From Anastatus disparis (taxonomy: Eukaryota; Arthropoda; Insecta; Hymenoptera; Eupelmidae), in assembly GCA_017163975.1 (NCBI GenBank), contig JAFFSR010000249.1:89501-153500 (forward strand): a stretch of 64,000 nt of DNA, in the 5' to 3' direction. Of this stretch, positions 1-11,565 are shown piece after piece. The notes beneath the pieces were generated by a model. The model saw only the letters and a program-made list of their open reading frames with translations. It did no database searches and was not told the origin of the DNA. Made by a program: the position numbers and the translations under genes. The first letter of the stretch is position 1, and each line of letters opens with the position of its first letter.

Positions 1-1
1 T

Positions 2-91
2 GGTGGTAAAACTGTAATTGCATCAGGAGATTTCAGGCAAACATTACCAATTGTACGACATGGAAGCTGTATGAACATTATTGAGAATTAA
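2..91 (+). pseudogene. Helitron/PIF1-type helicase fragment
   Basis: A 29-codon open stretch runs in from the left edge and ends at TAA. It contains SGDFRQTLPIVRHGS, which matches the Walker-B-adjacent motif (GDFRQ.LPV type) of PIF1-family helicases, including the helicase half of Helitron Rep-Hel proteins. Nothing downstream continues the domain: a simple tandem repeat begins within about 40 bases. It is therefore a truncated relic or the end of an element lying mostly outside the window. Host PIF1 is a less likely alternative, because Helitron helicases share this motif and the surroundings are repetitive. Confidence 0.6.
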
Positions 92-120
92 GTTTAATTT
101 AGTTCATTATGACAGAATTT

Positions 121-1195
121 AGAGCTCAAAATATAGAGTCAAAGTAAATATAAAAATCCAAAAAATATTGGGCTCAGAAAAATATAGAGTTAAGAATACA
201 TAAGAATAAAAAAAAGCAAGATTTAAAGAAATATTGGGCCAAAAAAATGTAGAGCTTAAGAAAATATAAGAATCAAAAAAATATAGAGCTCAAGTGAAAT
301 AAGAATAAAAAAAATATTGAGATAAAAAAAATATAAGAATCATAGAGCCTGATAATATATAAGAATCGAAAAAATATTGGGCCCATAAAATATAAGACCC
401 AAAAAAATATGACCCAAAAAAAAAAAAAATATTGGTCCTAAAAAAATATAGAGCCCAAGAAAATATAAAATCAAAAAAAATATGAGGTCTGAAAAAACAT
501 AAGACCCAAAAAATATAGAGCCCAAAAAACTATAGAAACCAAAAAAATATTGGGCCCAAAAAAATATAGGACGCAAGAAAATATAAGGCCCAAAAAAATA
601 GAGCCAAACAAAATATAGTACCCAAAAAAATTATAAAACCCAAGAAAATATTAATTTCAAAAAAATATTAGGCCTAAAAAAATATTGGTCCTAAGGAAAT
701 ATAGAGTCCAATATATAAAAATCGAAAAAATATAGGGCCCAAAAAATATAGAGCCCAAAAAAATATAAAGTCAAAAAAGATATGAGGCCCAAAACAATAT
801 AAGGCCCGAAAAATATAGTCTAAAAAAATATAGAGACCAAAAAAATATTGGACCCAGAAAAATATTGGGCCCAAAAAATATAGAGCCCAAGAAAATATAA
901 AGTCAAAAAAGATATGAGGCCCAAAAAAATATAAGGCCCGAAAAATATAGTCTAAAAAAATATAGAGACCAAAAAAATATTGGACCCAGAAAAATATTGG
1001 GCCCAAAAAATATAAGGCCCAGAAAAATATAGGGCGCAAAAAAATATAAGGCCCAAAAAATTATAAAGCCCAAAAAAATATAGAGACCAAAAAAATTCTC
1101 GGCCCAAAAAAATATAGGGTGCAAGAAAATATAAAGGCCAAAAAAATATTGGGCCCAAAAAAATATAAGACCCAAAAAAATATGACCCAAAAAGA
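121..1195. repeat. Tandem GGGCCC/A-tract/ATATA minisatellite
   Basis: About 1.1 kb of degenerate tandem units of roughly 17-18 bases. Each has a GGCCC or GAGCCC core followed by a run of 5-8 A and ATAT(A/T). Because the core is nearly palindromic (GGGCCC), adjacent units could pair. Long open frames on the minus strand (residues such as PIFFW and GLIFF repeated) are a by-product of the repeat and are not genes. Confidence 0.9.
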
Positions 1196-1282
1196 TGCTT
1201 ATGACTAATGAGGACTAATTATATAGTGCCCAATAAAAAATTGCTACTCTTATTACCAAAAGATTAGACACATTTAACAAAT

Positions 1283-1320
1283 GCGGAGAACCGGAGAACT
1301 GGAGAACCGAAGAACCGGAA
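1283..1320. repeat. Short GGAGAACC tandem repeat
   Basis: About four to five imperfect copies of an 8-9 base unit (GGAGAACC, GGAGAACT, GAAGAACC) lie directly after the A-rich minisatellite. Confidence 0.7.
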
Positions 1321-1331
1321 AAAAAGTGGTT

Positions 1332-1679
1332 TTACTTTAATATAATATAGGATAGGATTTTTTTTTCCTGCATTTTTGTAATTTTCTGTTTTATTGCATT
1401 TTTTCGATATTCATTCGATTTTTCCGTCACCTTTTTCTTAATCAATTTTGTTATACGAGAAGATTCCTTGTTATCTATTTCTTTTAATTCTTTTCTTTCT
1501 TGATTTAATTCAATTTCATTATTCCTAATTTTATCATCGTTATAATTTATGCTAATATCATCAAAATCCATTAAATAATCATTTTGTATTAAAAAATTTT
1601 TTTCTGAAGAGTCATTGTCAATTTCCATTGGAATTATTTTAAGATTACAATCTTTTGGTTTGCAATACGTTTGCATCAT
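1332..1679 (-). CDS. Hypothetical lysine-rich ORF next to protease relic
   Basis: A 115-codon minus-strand frame begins with two Met codons, is acidic in the middle and strongly Lys/Glu-rich near the C-terminus (residues about 60-108). I do not recognise a domain. It lies on the same strand and about 220 bases downstream of the Ulp1-like relic. It could be the N-terminal basic region of a Helitron-type replicase that has since been cut off, because such proteins often start with charged repeats. No catalytic motif is present and the function is unknown. It may be a non-functional remnant. Confidence 0.3.
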   Translation of the reverse strand: MMQTYCKPKDCNLKIIPMEIDNDSSEKNFLIQNDYLMDFDDISINYNDDKIRNNEIELNQERKELKEIDNKESSRITKLIKKKVTEKSNEYRKNAIKQKITKMQEKKILSYIILK

Positions 1680-1852
1680 TTTTTTTGTTCTGCTAATAAC
1701 TGCATTTATAATTTTTTTTCAAGAAGTTCAATCTCAGCGTTATCTAAATTTAATGGTATTTTATTTAAACAAGGTTCATGTCAAAAACTTCTTCTTATCA
1801 CGTCCGGTGGATTATTGTAATTGATAGTTGCATTATTATAATTATGTAAAAT

Positions 1853-2396
1853 TGGAAACATTGTTATTTGCTGTGTTTCAAAAATTTTTAATAAATGTTA
1901 TCGCATTTGGGAAATATCGTAATTCAAGCAACATGGACATAAATTGTAAAGTATTGAAACAGCAAAAGCAATTGCAAAAACGCCGCAATCATAATTATTT
2001 GTTTGTGATTGTACTGTTTCGAAAACTATGCTTAATTCTGATTTGTTCGGAAATAATTTGTTTATATAGATTTTATGCTCATCTTGTAAATATTTAAGAT
2101 TGAAGCTGTCATATATATGAATTATTTTATTATTATAATACATACAAATCCAGTGACCACTTTTGAAATTTCCAGATAATAACAATTGTATAAATTGGGT
2201 ATCAATAGGTACTGAATTAATATATTGCGGTTTTTGAATAAGTAAAGTTGAATGCATATTAAATGAGGTGCACCATTTTGAAATATTATTAAATTCTAAT
2301 ATGTGATTATCAGTTAACATCGAATTAATTCCACTATACAATCCTCGTCCTTTAACAATTAATTTATTTTCCTCGGTCAGATCTATTATTGGAAAT
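1853..2396 (-). pseudogene. Ulp1/C48-like cysteine protease relic (transposon-borne)
   Basis: The minus-strand frame is open from about 2396 with no ATG at its head. It contains GHWICMYYNN and YDSF, giving the His and Asp of a C48/Ulp1-type SUMO-protease fold. These are followed by QTNNYDCGVFAIAFA, which holds the Gln and catalytic Cys. The frame is interrupted by TAA at 1898-1900. The same frame then continues for about 15 more residues to an MFP motif that looks like the natural end of this family, so the stop is probably a nonsense mutation. Ulp1-like domains are common in insect Helitrons, Mutator-like and other DNA transposons. With a helicase scrap nearby, a Helitron origin is plausible but unproven, and the two pieces are on opposite strands. 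Confidence 0.65.
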
Positions 2397-4020
2397 TAAA
2401 ATTCTTTCAACACTTTTTATCTACTTTAAATAAACTTAGAATTGCTGTTATATTAACTTATTTGATTAATTGTATTTTTATACGTAAAAGCTGAAAAACC
2501 AAAAAAAAAAATTATGAAAAATGCTATGAATTGTCATTAGAAAAAAAATTGAATGCTAATAAAATTAAGTCTTAGCATTAATTTAATTAAGGGCATAAAA
2601 TACCTTTCACAAATCTTTTTACTCTATCTTATTTATTTTTACTTATATGATGAATATAGCAAGATAAACTTTAAATGATTTTCATTTTTTTTTTAATTTT
2701 GCAATTTTCCAGAAATTTATAGCTAAAATAATATGATATACTATACAAATTTTTTTTTAATCAGCTGATTTAATAATGAATATATCTTAAATAATCTCCA
2801 AAAAGTTTCTTATGTAAATCTAATTTCGTTTTTATTTTGTTAAGAGGCGGTTGGAACCAAATCAGATACTAAGTTCAGTGTTTATAATAAATCCTTATAA
2901 TAATTTAATTCCTCATTCATACGACAAAAATTAAGTCAATACCTCTAGTCATGTACATGCATAATTTAAAATAGTTAAAGCCACAATAATATACAAAATA
3001 TTATCGTCAGGCGAAAAATACCATTTCATACTCAAAGCGACAATTTTTTGCATGCAATATATATGTAATATATATGTCAAGTCGGCATTTTTCGCTTTAT
3101 GACAATATTTCGTATGTTTTTGTCGCTTTAATTATTTTATTGTATTTTTTACATATATGACTTGAGGAATCGACTATATTTTTGCAGTGTAAATGAGTAA
3201 ATAAATTTTTATAAGCATTTATTATAAGTATCAAACTAAGTAACTGCAAGACAGTTTTTCTTAAATATTGAATTTTAAAAATCTTCAGTCTACTTTTGAA
3301 TAATATTTTTATTATAAAAAGAATTGAATTAAATCCAAGGGGAAAAGGTGTTTGGTGCTCTATATTAAGAATTTTATTGAGAAAAATAACATAATAACTT
3401 ATAATTATTAGTTATAATAATTTTCTGAACTCTTTTCACATTAATTCTAATACTGTTAAATATATTTTTATTATTTAACTAAATCTTGATATCATGTAAA
3501 TGTTATAAGTATAAGTTATTAAAAGTGAAATATATTGCGATACAAAAAAAAGATTTATTCAAGTGTAACGGTTAATTATTTATTTAATGACCTGACAACA
3601 AATCTATTATTTCATTCGTGGATATGAGTACTAATTATGTTGCAATATAAAAGAATAAGTAAAATATAATTTAACATAACAATAATTATTTAAAGATTTA
3701 TTCAAGTGTAACTAATTGACTATCAAAAATAATTTAATTTTAAAAATATTACTTTTTAAGATCGTATTTTATAAAACGTATGTTAAAAAGATACTAAAAA
3801 AATATTTTTATATTATGTTATGATAATTTTTCAAATGAGGTCATTAGATATATTCTAAAAATTAATATATTTCTGTACATAAAAATATTATTGCTTTAGT
3901 GAAATTGTTATTAATACATTAATAATTTATTAATTATAATAAATTGTTATTAACAATTTTTACATAAATGAAAATTCATATAAATACTAACACACGTACA
4001 TATGAATATGCTATTCATAA
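2397..4020. other. AT-rich non-coding stretch
   Basis: No convincing gene was found. Apart from the fold-back at 2915-3196 it is plain AT-rich sequence with short ORFs only. Confidence 0.6.
2915..3196. mobile_element. Imperfect palindromic (fold-back) MITE-like element
   Basis: The left half (about 2923-3030) and the reverse complement of the right half (about 3075-3190) match over roughly 100 bases with scattered differences. One paired segment is GTCAGGCGAAAAATACC against GGCATTTTTCGCTTTATGAC. The centre is a short ATATGTAATATATATG spacer. The right end reads ...TTTTTGCAGTGTA. Ends and target duplication are not sharply defined. Confidence 0.55.
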
Positions 4021-5196
4021 CTTACAGACGACATAAGATCAGGTCTTGACAAGAAACTTGCCACGATACTACTCCTATTTGACTTTAGTAAGGCATTCGA
4101 CACGATCTCCCCTTCCAAATTGCTTGCGAGGCTTAGATTGATGGGGTTTTCCAGGGCTTCACTCGAGTGGATCAACTCCTATTTATCAGGTAGGAAACAA
4201 ATGGTTTCTACACATTTAAAAGAGGATTCGGATTGGCTAACAACCAATCTAGGAGTTCCACAGGGTTCAGTGCTGGGGCCTCTGTTGTTCTGCCTTTACA
4301 TTAATAACATACGTGACACGTTCGACCCCTGTTGTGTCAAGCACATATTATATGCTGATGACCTCCAAATCTATACTCAGGTCCCTTATGAACATCTGAA
4401 TGAAGGTATTCGTATTATGCAGAGGGCGGCCAGGGCGGTGTCGGGATGGGCTGTCGATGCTTCTCTCACATTAAATGCAAGCAAAACTAAGGCTATCGTT
4501 TTTGGCAGTAGTCGTTTTATTAATGACTTTTATGCTGGTGAGCCAAGAACGATTGAGCTTGAGGGAGGTGTCGGCATATCTTTCTCTGATACCGTTACGA
4601 GCCTTGGTGTTGTGCTTGACGCTAAGTTGTCTTGGGAGCCGCATATTAATATGGTGACTAAAAAATTTAACAGGATAATGTATAGTTTACGGTTCTTTCG
4701 TCGGTACACCACTGAGGCCCTGCGTAAACAACTCGCAGCCGCCTTGCTATTTCCGCACCTCGACTACTGCTCAGTAGTTCTGCTTGATGCTTCGCAGAGG
4801 TTGAGAAGACAATTACAAAGACTACAAAATTCATGTGTGAGATATGTATTAGGCGTAGGATTGGGCGATCATATCTCTCCTCATAGAGCTGCGCTTGGTT
4901 GGCTGCGTACTGATTCAAGGAGACAGTATTTTATGGCTGTACTTATGTACAAAATCGTGCGCATGAATACTCCCGAGTATCTAGTGAGTCTCTTCACTAG
5001 ATATGTACCTAGGGTAGCCACTAGGGGAGAGATCAAGGACTTCGTGGTGCCCTTCATGCGTACTGAGACTGAAAGAAATTCCTTCCAAGTTCAAGGTGCG
5101 CATTTTTGGAACTCCCTGCCTGCTTATATAAAAAATCTTCCATCGCTCGGCAGGTTTAAGTCGGCTTTGAGGACGTACTTACTCGACCTCGAGTGA
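4021..5196 (+). pseudogene. LINE reverse transcriptase, C-terminal part
   Basis: This is 391 open codons with no interruption until TGA. The frame is entered after a TAA at 4018-4020, so the first Met (4120) is internal. Palm motifs are visible: FDFSKAFDT (motif A with the first Asp), GVPQGSVLGP (motif B), and ILYADDLQIY (motif C, the catalytic YADD). These are followed by LNASKTKAI and the thumb/C-terminal region with LDYCSVV, LGWLRTDSRRQYF and WNSLPAY, typical of CR1/Jockey-group LINEs. The apurinic endonuclease and the fingers are missing, so the copy is dead despite its open frame. Confidence 0.85.
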
Positions 5197-5770
5197 AATC
5201 AATTTTAAGTATTTTAATTTCTGTGTTAATTTTTTTTGGTTTTGTCCTATATATAGATTTAAGGTGTAAATGTATTTATTAGCGTGAATGATGGATGAAT
5301 GTATGCGGAAAGTATGAGTGGTTCTGTTTTTATTAGAAGTCATGACATCTTCGGTATTGTTTTTAAATGTATAATTATTATTTTATTTTTCAATTTTTAC
5401 TATTATTTTGTTATTGTATTGTTCAATTTTATTTTTATAGTATTGTCCAATTTTATTTTTATTGATGTCATGACAGTGATTCCTCTTTTAAATTATGTAT
5501 TTTAATTCAATGACTGATAGATATTTAAGACTGTTTTTTGTTGTAATTTATGTTTTCTGCGTGTATTTAGAATAGTCTGTGATATCACTTTTACATGGTG
5601 ACTTACTGATACAGTATTATATATTAATTTTAATAATTGACTGTGATATCTTATCTTATTATGTGCAATACTTTTTATAGAATTATTACTTACTATTTCA
5701 TGTATTACACGCCTTTTTGTACTCTTATTACAAAATAAATAAATATCTATATCTATATCTATATCTATTA
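4021..5770 (+). mobile_element. 5'-truncated non-LTR retrotransposon (LINE)
   Basis: Coding similarity starts abruptly at 4021, in the middle of the RT palm, so the copy is 5'-truncated as expected for incomplete reverse transcription. A 570-base 3' UTR follows the RT stop. The element ends in a short tandem repeat (ATATCT)n at about 5743-5768 rather than poly(A). Such microsatellite-like tails are typical of CR1/L2-type and related clades of the Jockey/CR1 group. The exact clade is not settled from sequence alone. Confidence 0.8.
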
Positions 5771-8238
5771 CGGTTGCATGAATGTTATTTATGAAGAATT
5801 GTTTACAAATAAATTTTCAATTACTAATGTATTTTCATGAAATTAACTCGAGTACTTTATTCTCTGAATGATACTTGAATAAAACTTTAATTGACTAAAT
5901 TATGTCATACAATTATAAATATATAATTTTATTTAATAGTTCATCAAATGAAATGATTATTCATAAAATATATTATTCTTACATATATGTTATACAAATA
6001 ATAATTACAATGGATGATAGTTAAATGAAAATTTTTATTTTAAGAATCATAGCGTTGAAATTTATTTTGATGAAAATGTTTTTCGAGTGACATTTTCAGT
6101 TGTGTTTTAATGCTTAATAATTTTCCTTCGTGTTTTAATAATTTTTTATTAATATTAAGGATTCATTCATAAATTATAATATCAATGATATGAAAATAAT
6201 TAAACAAATATAAATTTAAATATAATATAAGCTTACTTGTGATACATACACTTCGTAATATTTATATTTCATTTAGAATTTACATTTGATGCAAATAAAA
6301 TTGTTGGTTAATTGCAAATAGTCGATTTATTGTTTTGCAATATTCGAATTTTAAAATAACCAAAATATTTTATTTTAATCTTTAATCGTTTATTTAAATT
6401 CAGTATTTCGTATATATAAAATACATATGTGAAGATATTATAATTACAGATAAACACGAAATTGGTTTTTGAGTATGTTTCACGTAAAAAGGTGTATTTT
6501 TAATTTAATTGTTCAAAATAATAGTCATATATTAAGGTCAAGAATCTAAACATAAGAGCCGTTCTTCAGTGATATTACACGTTACAATAACGTATATTCA
6601 AATTTAATATTCTAAAGTTAATTTACTTTTCAGTGAATTTTAAACATTATTGTAATTAAAATATTTACTACCTTTTTCTACGAATCTCCGGTTATTCGGA
6701 TTCGTGAATTTTTTAGGTGTGTGCTTCGAGTATATATACGTGGAGGCAGCATGTTATATGGTAAATTGGTGGATATTTTAATGATGATGTGAGAAAGAAA
6801 GAAAATAAATACTTGAATACTGTCTCTCTGGTGCAGCGCATACGGGAGCGTTACGCAAGAGAGATAGGATTTAAGTGAATGTCTTCTTTCTCTCTACCTA
6901 AAGTTGCCACCACTTTTTAACACGGTATGCTTCCTTCATAGTATATAAGCTCTAAGGGTATGTGTAATTATTCTTGTAATAAGATTTTCTTTTTATATTG
7001 TTTCCTATATAATTAGTAGTTATTATTTATTAAAATAAAACTACCTTTTTCTACAGTCCTTGGCTCCTACGGATCCGCGCATTTTATCGTAATAAGAATA
7101 GCAATTTTTATTGAGTCTTATAAAATGAGTAGTTATCATATACAAGCATTTTTTTGGGCCTCTTTCTTGGGTCTTATGTGGGATTTAGTATATGTGTTTC
7201 TCTCTTCATCCATGTTATACTATATTTTGTTTTATTATCTTTTTTCACTCTCTATTCTTTCTCACTTAATTTTTCTTTTACTCTCTCCATCTTCAGCTAA
7301 CCTTCTTAATTCTCTCTTTTCTTTTAAGTATAAATTTTAATAATGATATAATATTAGAGTCTACACTTGATTAGCTTCTAGAAAAAGAGAAAATATTTGT
7401 CGTCAGCGCATCTCTAAATGCAGTTGAATTGAACTTAATTAGCTAATTTTTGACTAACCTTTTGTCAATTTTTATCTAAATTTCGTATAATTGAACTGAC
7501 TTTATAAATAAATTCAGCTAATTTGAAGGCAAATTTATCCTGTAACTTGTTACTCCTATTTTAATGAAATTTCAACTAACTGGGGCCACGATTGATTCTT
7601 ATACACGGCGGCAGCGTCGATAACGATGGCAGAAAACTTTTTATAATATAATAAGATATATATCTTTCTATATAAAATAGTTTTTAAAAAATTTCAGTTG
7701 TTGAGCTCTTATATCTTACCCATAGACCTCTTATTTTACACCCTTTTATTTGATAAAACCAATTTTCTACTCGTTTTACACCCATTTTCCACTTTTTTCA
7801 AGTCTACACCCCACCCAACAAAAATCACTGCTGATACCCACGTGAAGATACTCGAGTTACAAGTTATACTCAATACTGAAATCATGTTTATGAATTCGAA
7901 CCTTATAGACGAATCTCAATCTTGTGAGTACTGAAGATTATCAAATTCCAACCTTAATCTTGAATTTGCACATGCGCACACAGAGAAAGGAAAATACCTT
8001 AAAAAAATGTACTAACTTGAGTCAGCAGTCAAAAAAACGTTGCCAGTCGTTTTTTAATTGATACTCAGTACATAAATTAAGACAACCTATATTAGTACAT
8101 CTTTTAACGCGTGTTACCCCTAAAATTATTTGGTATAGTACCGAATTTTTCCGTACTACGGAACTTAATTATCTTATACTAACATATTACCTATATAATG
8201 TGCACTGCGGCGCTGTCAAGTATAAAACTTCAATATAA
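5771..8238. other. AT-rich non-coding stretch
   Basis: No supported gene. Two related direct-repeat segments of about 60 bases occur at 6656-6715 and 7030-7087 (shared core ACTACCTTTTTCTAC followed by a GGAT.CG.G.ATTTT motif). Short hydrophobic ORFs at 7125-7340 and 7698-7934 have T-rich composition and no recognisable domain. Confidence 0.5.
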
Positions 8239-8649
8239 TTAACGGGATGTCGGAGCTGCAGCAATCGAGTTTTGCTTTTTTTATTTTATCAATATCTTTT
8301 TAAATTCATAAATTAAACAAATATAATAACTTGTCCGCACTAAAGCTATATTAATACAATAATTTTTGTTAAAATAAAAAATCGTTTGGACTTGTTATTT
8401 TTTTATGAATTTGGATTGAAAATTAGATATCAAACTCAACAAACCTAACCTTAAAATACGATACATTGAAGGTTTTTGTTATAACTTTGTATATATAATA
8501 TTCTGGTGGATTTCTGGAGTTGTCCGCACTAGAGTTTAATCTTACAAATTTTTTCTTTGTAGCGAAAAAATTCGATTAAACGCATCGTTTATTCATAAGT
8601 TAGAATTGGAAATATTATTAGAAGGCGGGCAGCTTCGTCATGCTCTTAA
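8239..8649 (+). mobile_element. TTAA-flanked MITE, family A copy 1
   Basis: A 411-base unit bounded by TTAA at both ends (8239-8242 and 8646-8649). Short terminal inverted repeats read GATGTCGGAGCTGC on the left and, on the opposite strand, GCATGACGAAGCTGC. An inverted copy of the same length lies at 28273-28683, also with TTAA at both ends. The TTAA duplication is the hallmark of piggyBac-superfamily insertion, so this is probably a non-autonomous piggyBac-like element. No ORF is present. Confidence 0.8.
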
Positions 8650-9900
8650 TACTCAATAACGCAAAAACCATTAAATTGTAAGACAATTTTTAACAGTTGA
8701 TAAATATAATGTAAAGCATATAATATATAACAATTTTGAATTACTAATAATTAATTCTAAACTCGAAAGCTAACTATTTTAAAACGAAGTATAGCAGATG
8801 AACATGTATTGTTCTATTCCTTAAATATCACGAATTAGAAAATTAATTATTAGTTAATTAAAAGTGTTATATATTATAATAATAATTCTATGTTTATTAG
8901 ATTTTAATTTTAGTAACAGAAAAAGCCGCACCAAAAGAGAATAACAATCACATTTTCTGGAAAATATTGCCTTTGAATTAAGTAGGTGAAATGTCAGTCT
9001 TAGTACTGGAAAAAAAAGACACTAAGCATCGAAAATTTTTGCTCTCACTTAATAATATAATAGTACCAACATTAGTCCCTAAAATTCAAGCTATGTACTA
9101 ATTGAAATTATATTGTCACTTCTATTTAAAATACACAAGTACATAAATTAGATATACTAGATTAAGTACCTATTTCAACAGTACCAACGAATATAGACGC
9201 TCATAGAAGCGTACTCTTAAATGGAAAATTTCTGCCAAAAATGAGTTACCCAGCTACTGAGGGCGCCACTAGATCCCATGTATTTTTACATCTATATATA
9301 TCAAATTTTTTATATGTATAGATATACAAACAATGTTAAAGTGTTACCCATATTTTCGGACGAAAAATTTAACCTAGAAGAATTCTTTTTATAAGCGTCT
9401 ATCTTCTTTGACAGTACTTTCCTTTCTCCGTGTAGTTGTTGGTTCCAGGAAACGTCAAATACTGTTTTCGATTATTTTATGGTTCGTGATTGAAACACGT
9501 GATTGAAAAGAATGAATTCCTATCATATTTTTTCATTGATTTAAATGCAATCTAGTAAAATAATTGTGACATTAATTCATCCTTTTTATAAAAATATAAA
9601 ATTTTAATTTAGTACAAAACTTCAATATCAAAATTCATAAGATCAATTCTTTTTCATTTTAAAATTGGCTAATTTATACATAGTAATATAATACATATGA
9701 AAATTCGACCGAGCGACGTTAGGAGTGAGGTAAATTAAGCTAGTAATATGAATTAACATAAAATAATAAAAGCAAAAACACTTGTGAGACTCAGACTTTT
9801 AAAAGCAAAAAATCTATATAACATTCAGTTATATATTATTTTGATTTATTCTATTCTCAAATACAATAAAACAAACAATATTTAATAAACCATTTGTTCC
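8650..9900. other. AT-rich non-coding stretch
   Basis: No supported gene or clear element. Sequence is AT-rich, with dispersed short motifs only. Confidence 0.5.
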
Positions 9901-9904
9901 CACA

Positions 9905-10185
9905 TAGCACGAAAGATTCGGGAAGCTTTCATCGAAAGATTTGAGAAAGATTCCAATGTAAGCTTCTAGCAAGCTTCCAGGAAGCTAAATGACAGTTTCG
10001 GGAAGCTTCCATTGGAATATTTCATGTAAACTTTACGGAAGGTTCAGGAAAGCTTACATATAATATTCCATGAGGGTTAAATGGAACATTACGAAATAGC
10101 TTCCAGTAAGCTTTTGGAAAGATTACATGCAATATTACAGAAACGTTATTTGGATGATTGCATTATATCTTGCAGGAAGCTTCCA
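9905..10185. repeat. Cluster of GAAGCTTC (GGAAGCTTCC) repeats
   Basis: About 280 bases with at least eight copies of AAGCTT-centred motifs: GGGAAGCTTTC, GCAAGCTTCC, AGGAAGCT, GGGAAGCTTCC, GGAAAGCTTAC, AGCTTCCAGTAAGCTTTTGG and GGAAGCTTCC. They are mixed with TTACATG and AATATT segments in an irregular ~50-60 base array. The core GAAnnTTC equals the dyad of a heat-shock element, which may be coincidence. It abuts the (TG)n tract. Confidence 0.65.
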
Positions 10186-10193
10186 GTAATATT

Positions 10194-10571
<378 letters not shown>

Positions 10572-10840
10572 CTATCATAAGCAAGTGTCAAAGATTATTT
10601 TCAAGTTGTTGGAATTTAAAGGAAGAAGGTGTAGTCAGAAAGCACAAAGAAGTAATTTTTATACGTTCTTTATTTTGTGCTCTCTCTTATGCTGTCAGAC
10701 TTGAACTAACTAGATGACCATGTACTTCGTGCTCTATGGACCTTATCTTAAATTATTTTTTTGTTTATAGTTAATGAATGTGTGAGTATATATGTATGTG
10801 ACAATCAGTCTCGTTATATACAATTCTTAGAGATTATAAC

Positions 10841-10890
10841 TTAAGAGGAAGGCGTATAGCTCTGTCCTTGTCTAATCTAAATTTTCGGTA
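10841..10890. mobile_element. Isolated TTAA-terminal repeat, family B remnant
   Basis: TTAAGAGG followed by TGTCCTTGTCTAA matches the terminal inverted repeats of the palindromic MITEs at 12245-12637 and 42207-42595. No matching second end was found nearby, so this is a truncated copy. Confidence 0.5.
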
Positions 10891-11115
10891 TTATCAATAA
10901 ATTTAATATTGTTATACAACAAAAGTAAGGGTACAGCCCAATATCTTTTAGGACAAGCAAACGATCCTATTCTATGAAAAAATATAAAATTTTAATTTGT
11001 TTTCGAATGGGCTCTGAAATGGAAAAATCTTTATGAAGTTCAATTGTTTTTCTGTTTCAGACCAAATAACATCAAAATAACATTAATGTTATTATTCTAA
11101 TAACATTAAAATTCG

Positions 11116-11144
11116 ACGTGTGAAAGAAACTTTCTTTCACACGT
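11116..11144. other. Perfect 14-bp palindrome
   Basis: ACGTGTGAAAGAAA, one spacer base, then its exact reverse complement. It has no obvious role. Confidence 0.7.
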
Positions 11145-11216
11145 GCAGTTTTCTGCTAAAAATCAAAACAAAAATACACAGCTGCAATTTTTTTTTTTTC
11201 TTTTATTTTTTTTTTT

Positions 11217-11264
11217 AAAGTTAATTTTATAGAGGATCTTATTATCCTCTATATAATTAACTTT
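11217..11264. other. 20-bp stem hairpin
   Basis: AAAGTTAATT-TTATAGAGGAT pairs with ATCCTCTATA-TAATTAACTTT around a six-base loop. It follows a long T-tract. It could be a hairpin tail of a neighbouring repeat, and there is no evidence that it is a processed RNA. Confidence 0.55.
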
Positions 11265-11320
11265 TTTCATATGATAATTTTAGATAGATTCTAGCCCGGA
11301 AACGTTTAACACATTACATC

Positions 11321-11565
11321 AGGCTAGCACATTTGATACACCATACTGAAATTTTTGACTGCCGATCGATGGTCAGTCACATTTTTCGTGACCAACAATC
11401 AATCGATACCTAATGAGATCGGATTTTGTAAAAGCTGCGCGATATAATTAGCACATACACTAATTTTTCTTTAGAAAAAAAGTCAGAGGTACCTGGCCAG
11501 GATTGGAACTCGTGCCCACCGCGTTGAAGGCAAGAGCTCTATCCGTTACGCCACCGCGCTCTCTT
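11321..11565 (-). mobile_element. tRNA-derived SINE, copy 1
   Basis: On the minus strand the head (11565 downward) reads like a tRNA: GCGGTGGCGTAACGG is an A-box-like segment and AGTTCCAATCC at 11510-11500 is a B-box-like segment, spaced as in a tRNA gene. The body below it (11321-11480) matches the body of a second copy at 34921-35205, which shares CCATACTGAAA-like and CAATCAATCGAT-like segments. A tRNA-like head with a conserved unrelated body shared by two loci is the definition of a tRNA-SINE. The tRNA of origin is not assigned. Confidence 0.7.

Noticed and set aside
340..1190. Several overlapping 68-121 codon frames rich in Phe, Trp and Tyr
   Set aside because: They arise from the GGGCCC/A-tract tandem repeat read on the minus strand; the same residues repeat with the DNA unit.
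7125..7934. Two short hydrophobic plus-strand frames
   Set aside because: T-rich composition, no domain, no promoter or neighbouring gene.
11490..11565. Functional tRNA gene on the minus strand
   Set aside because: The A and B boxes are recognisable, but the acceptor stem does not close and a SINE body is attached; a second copy elsewhere has the same body.
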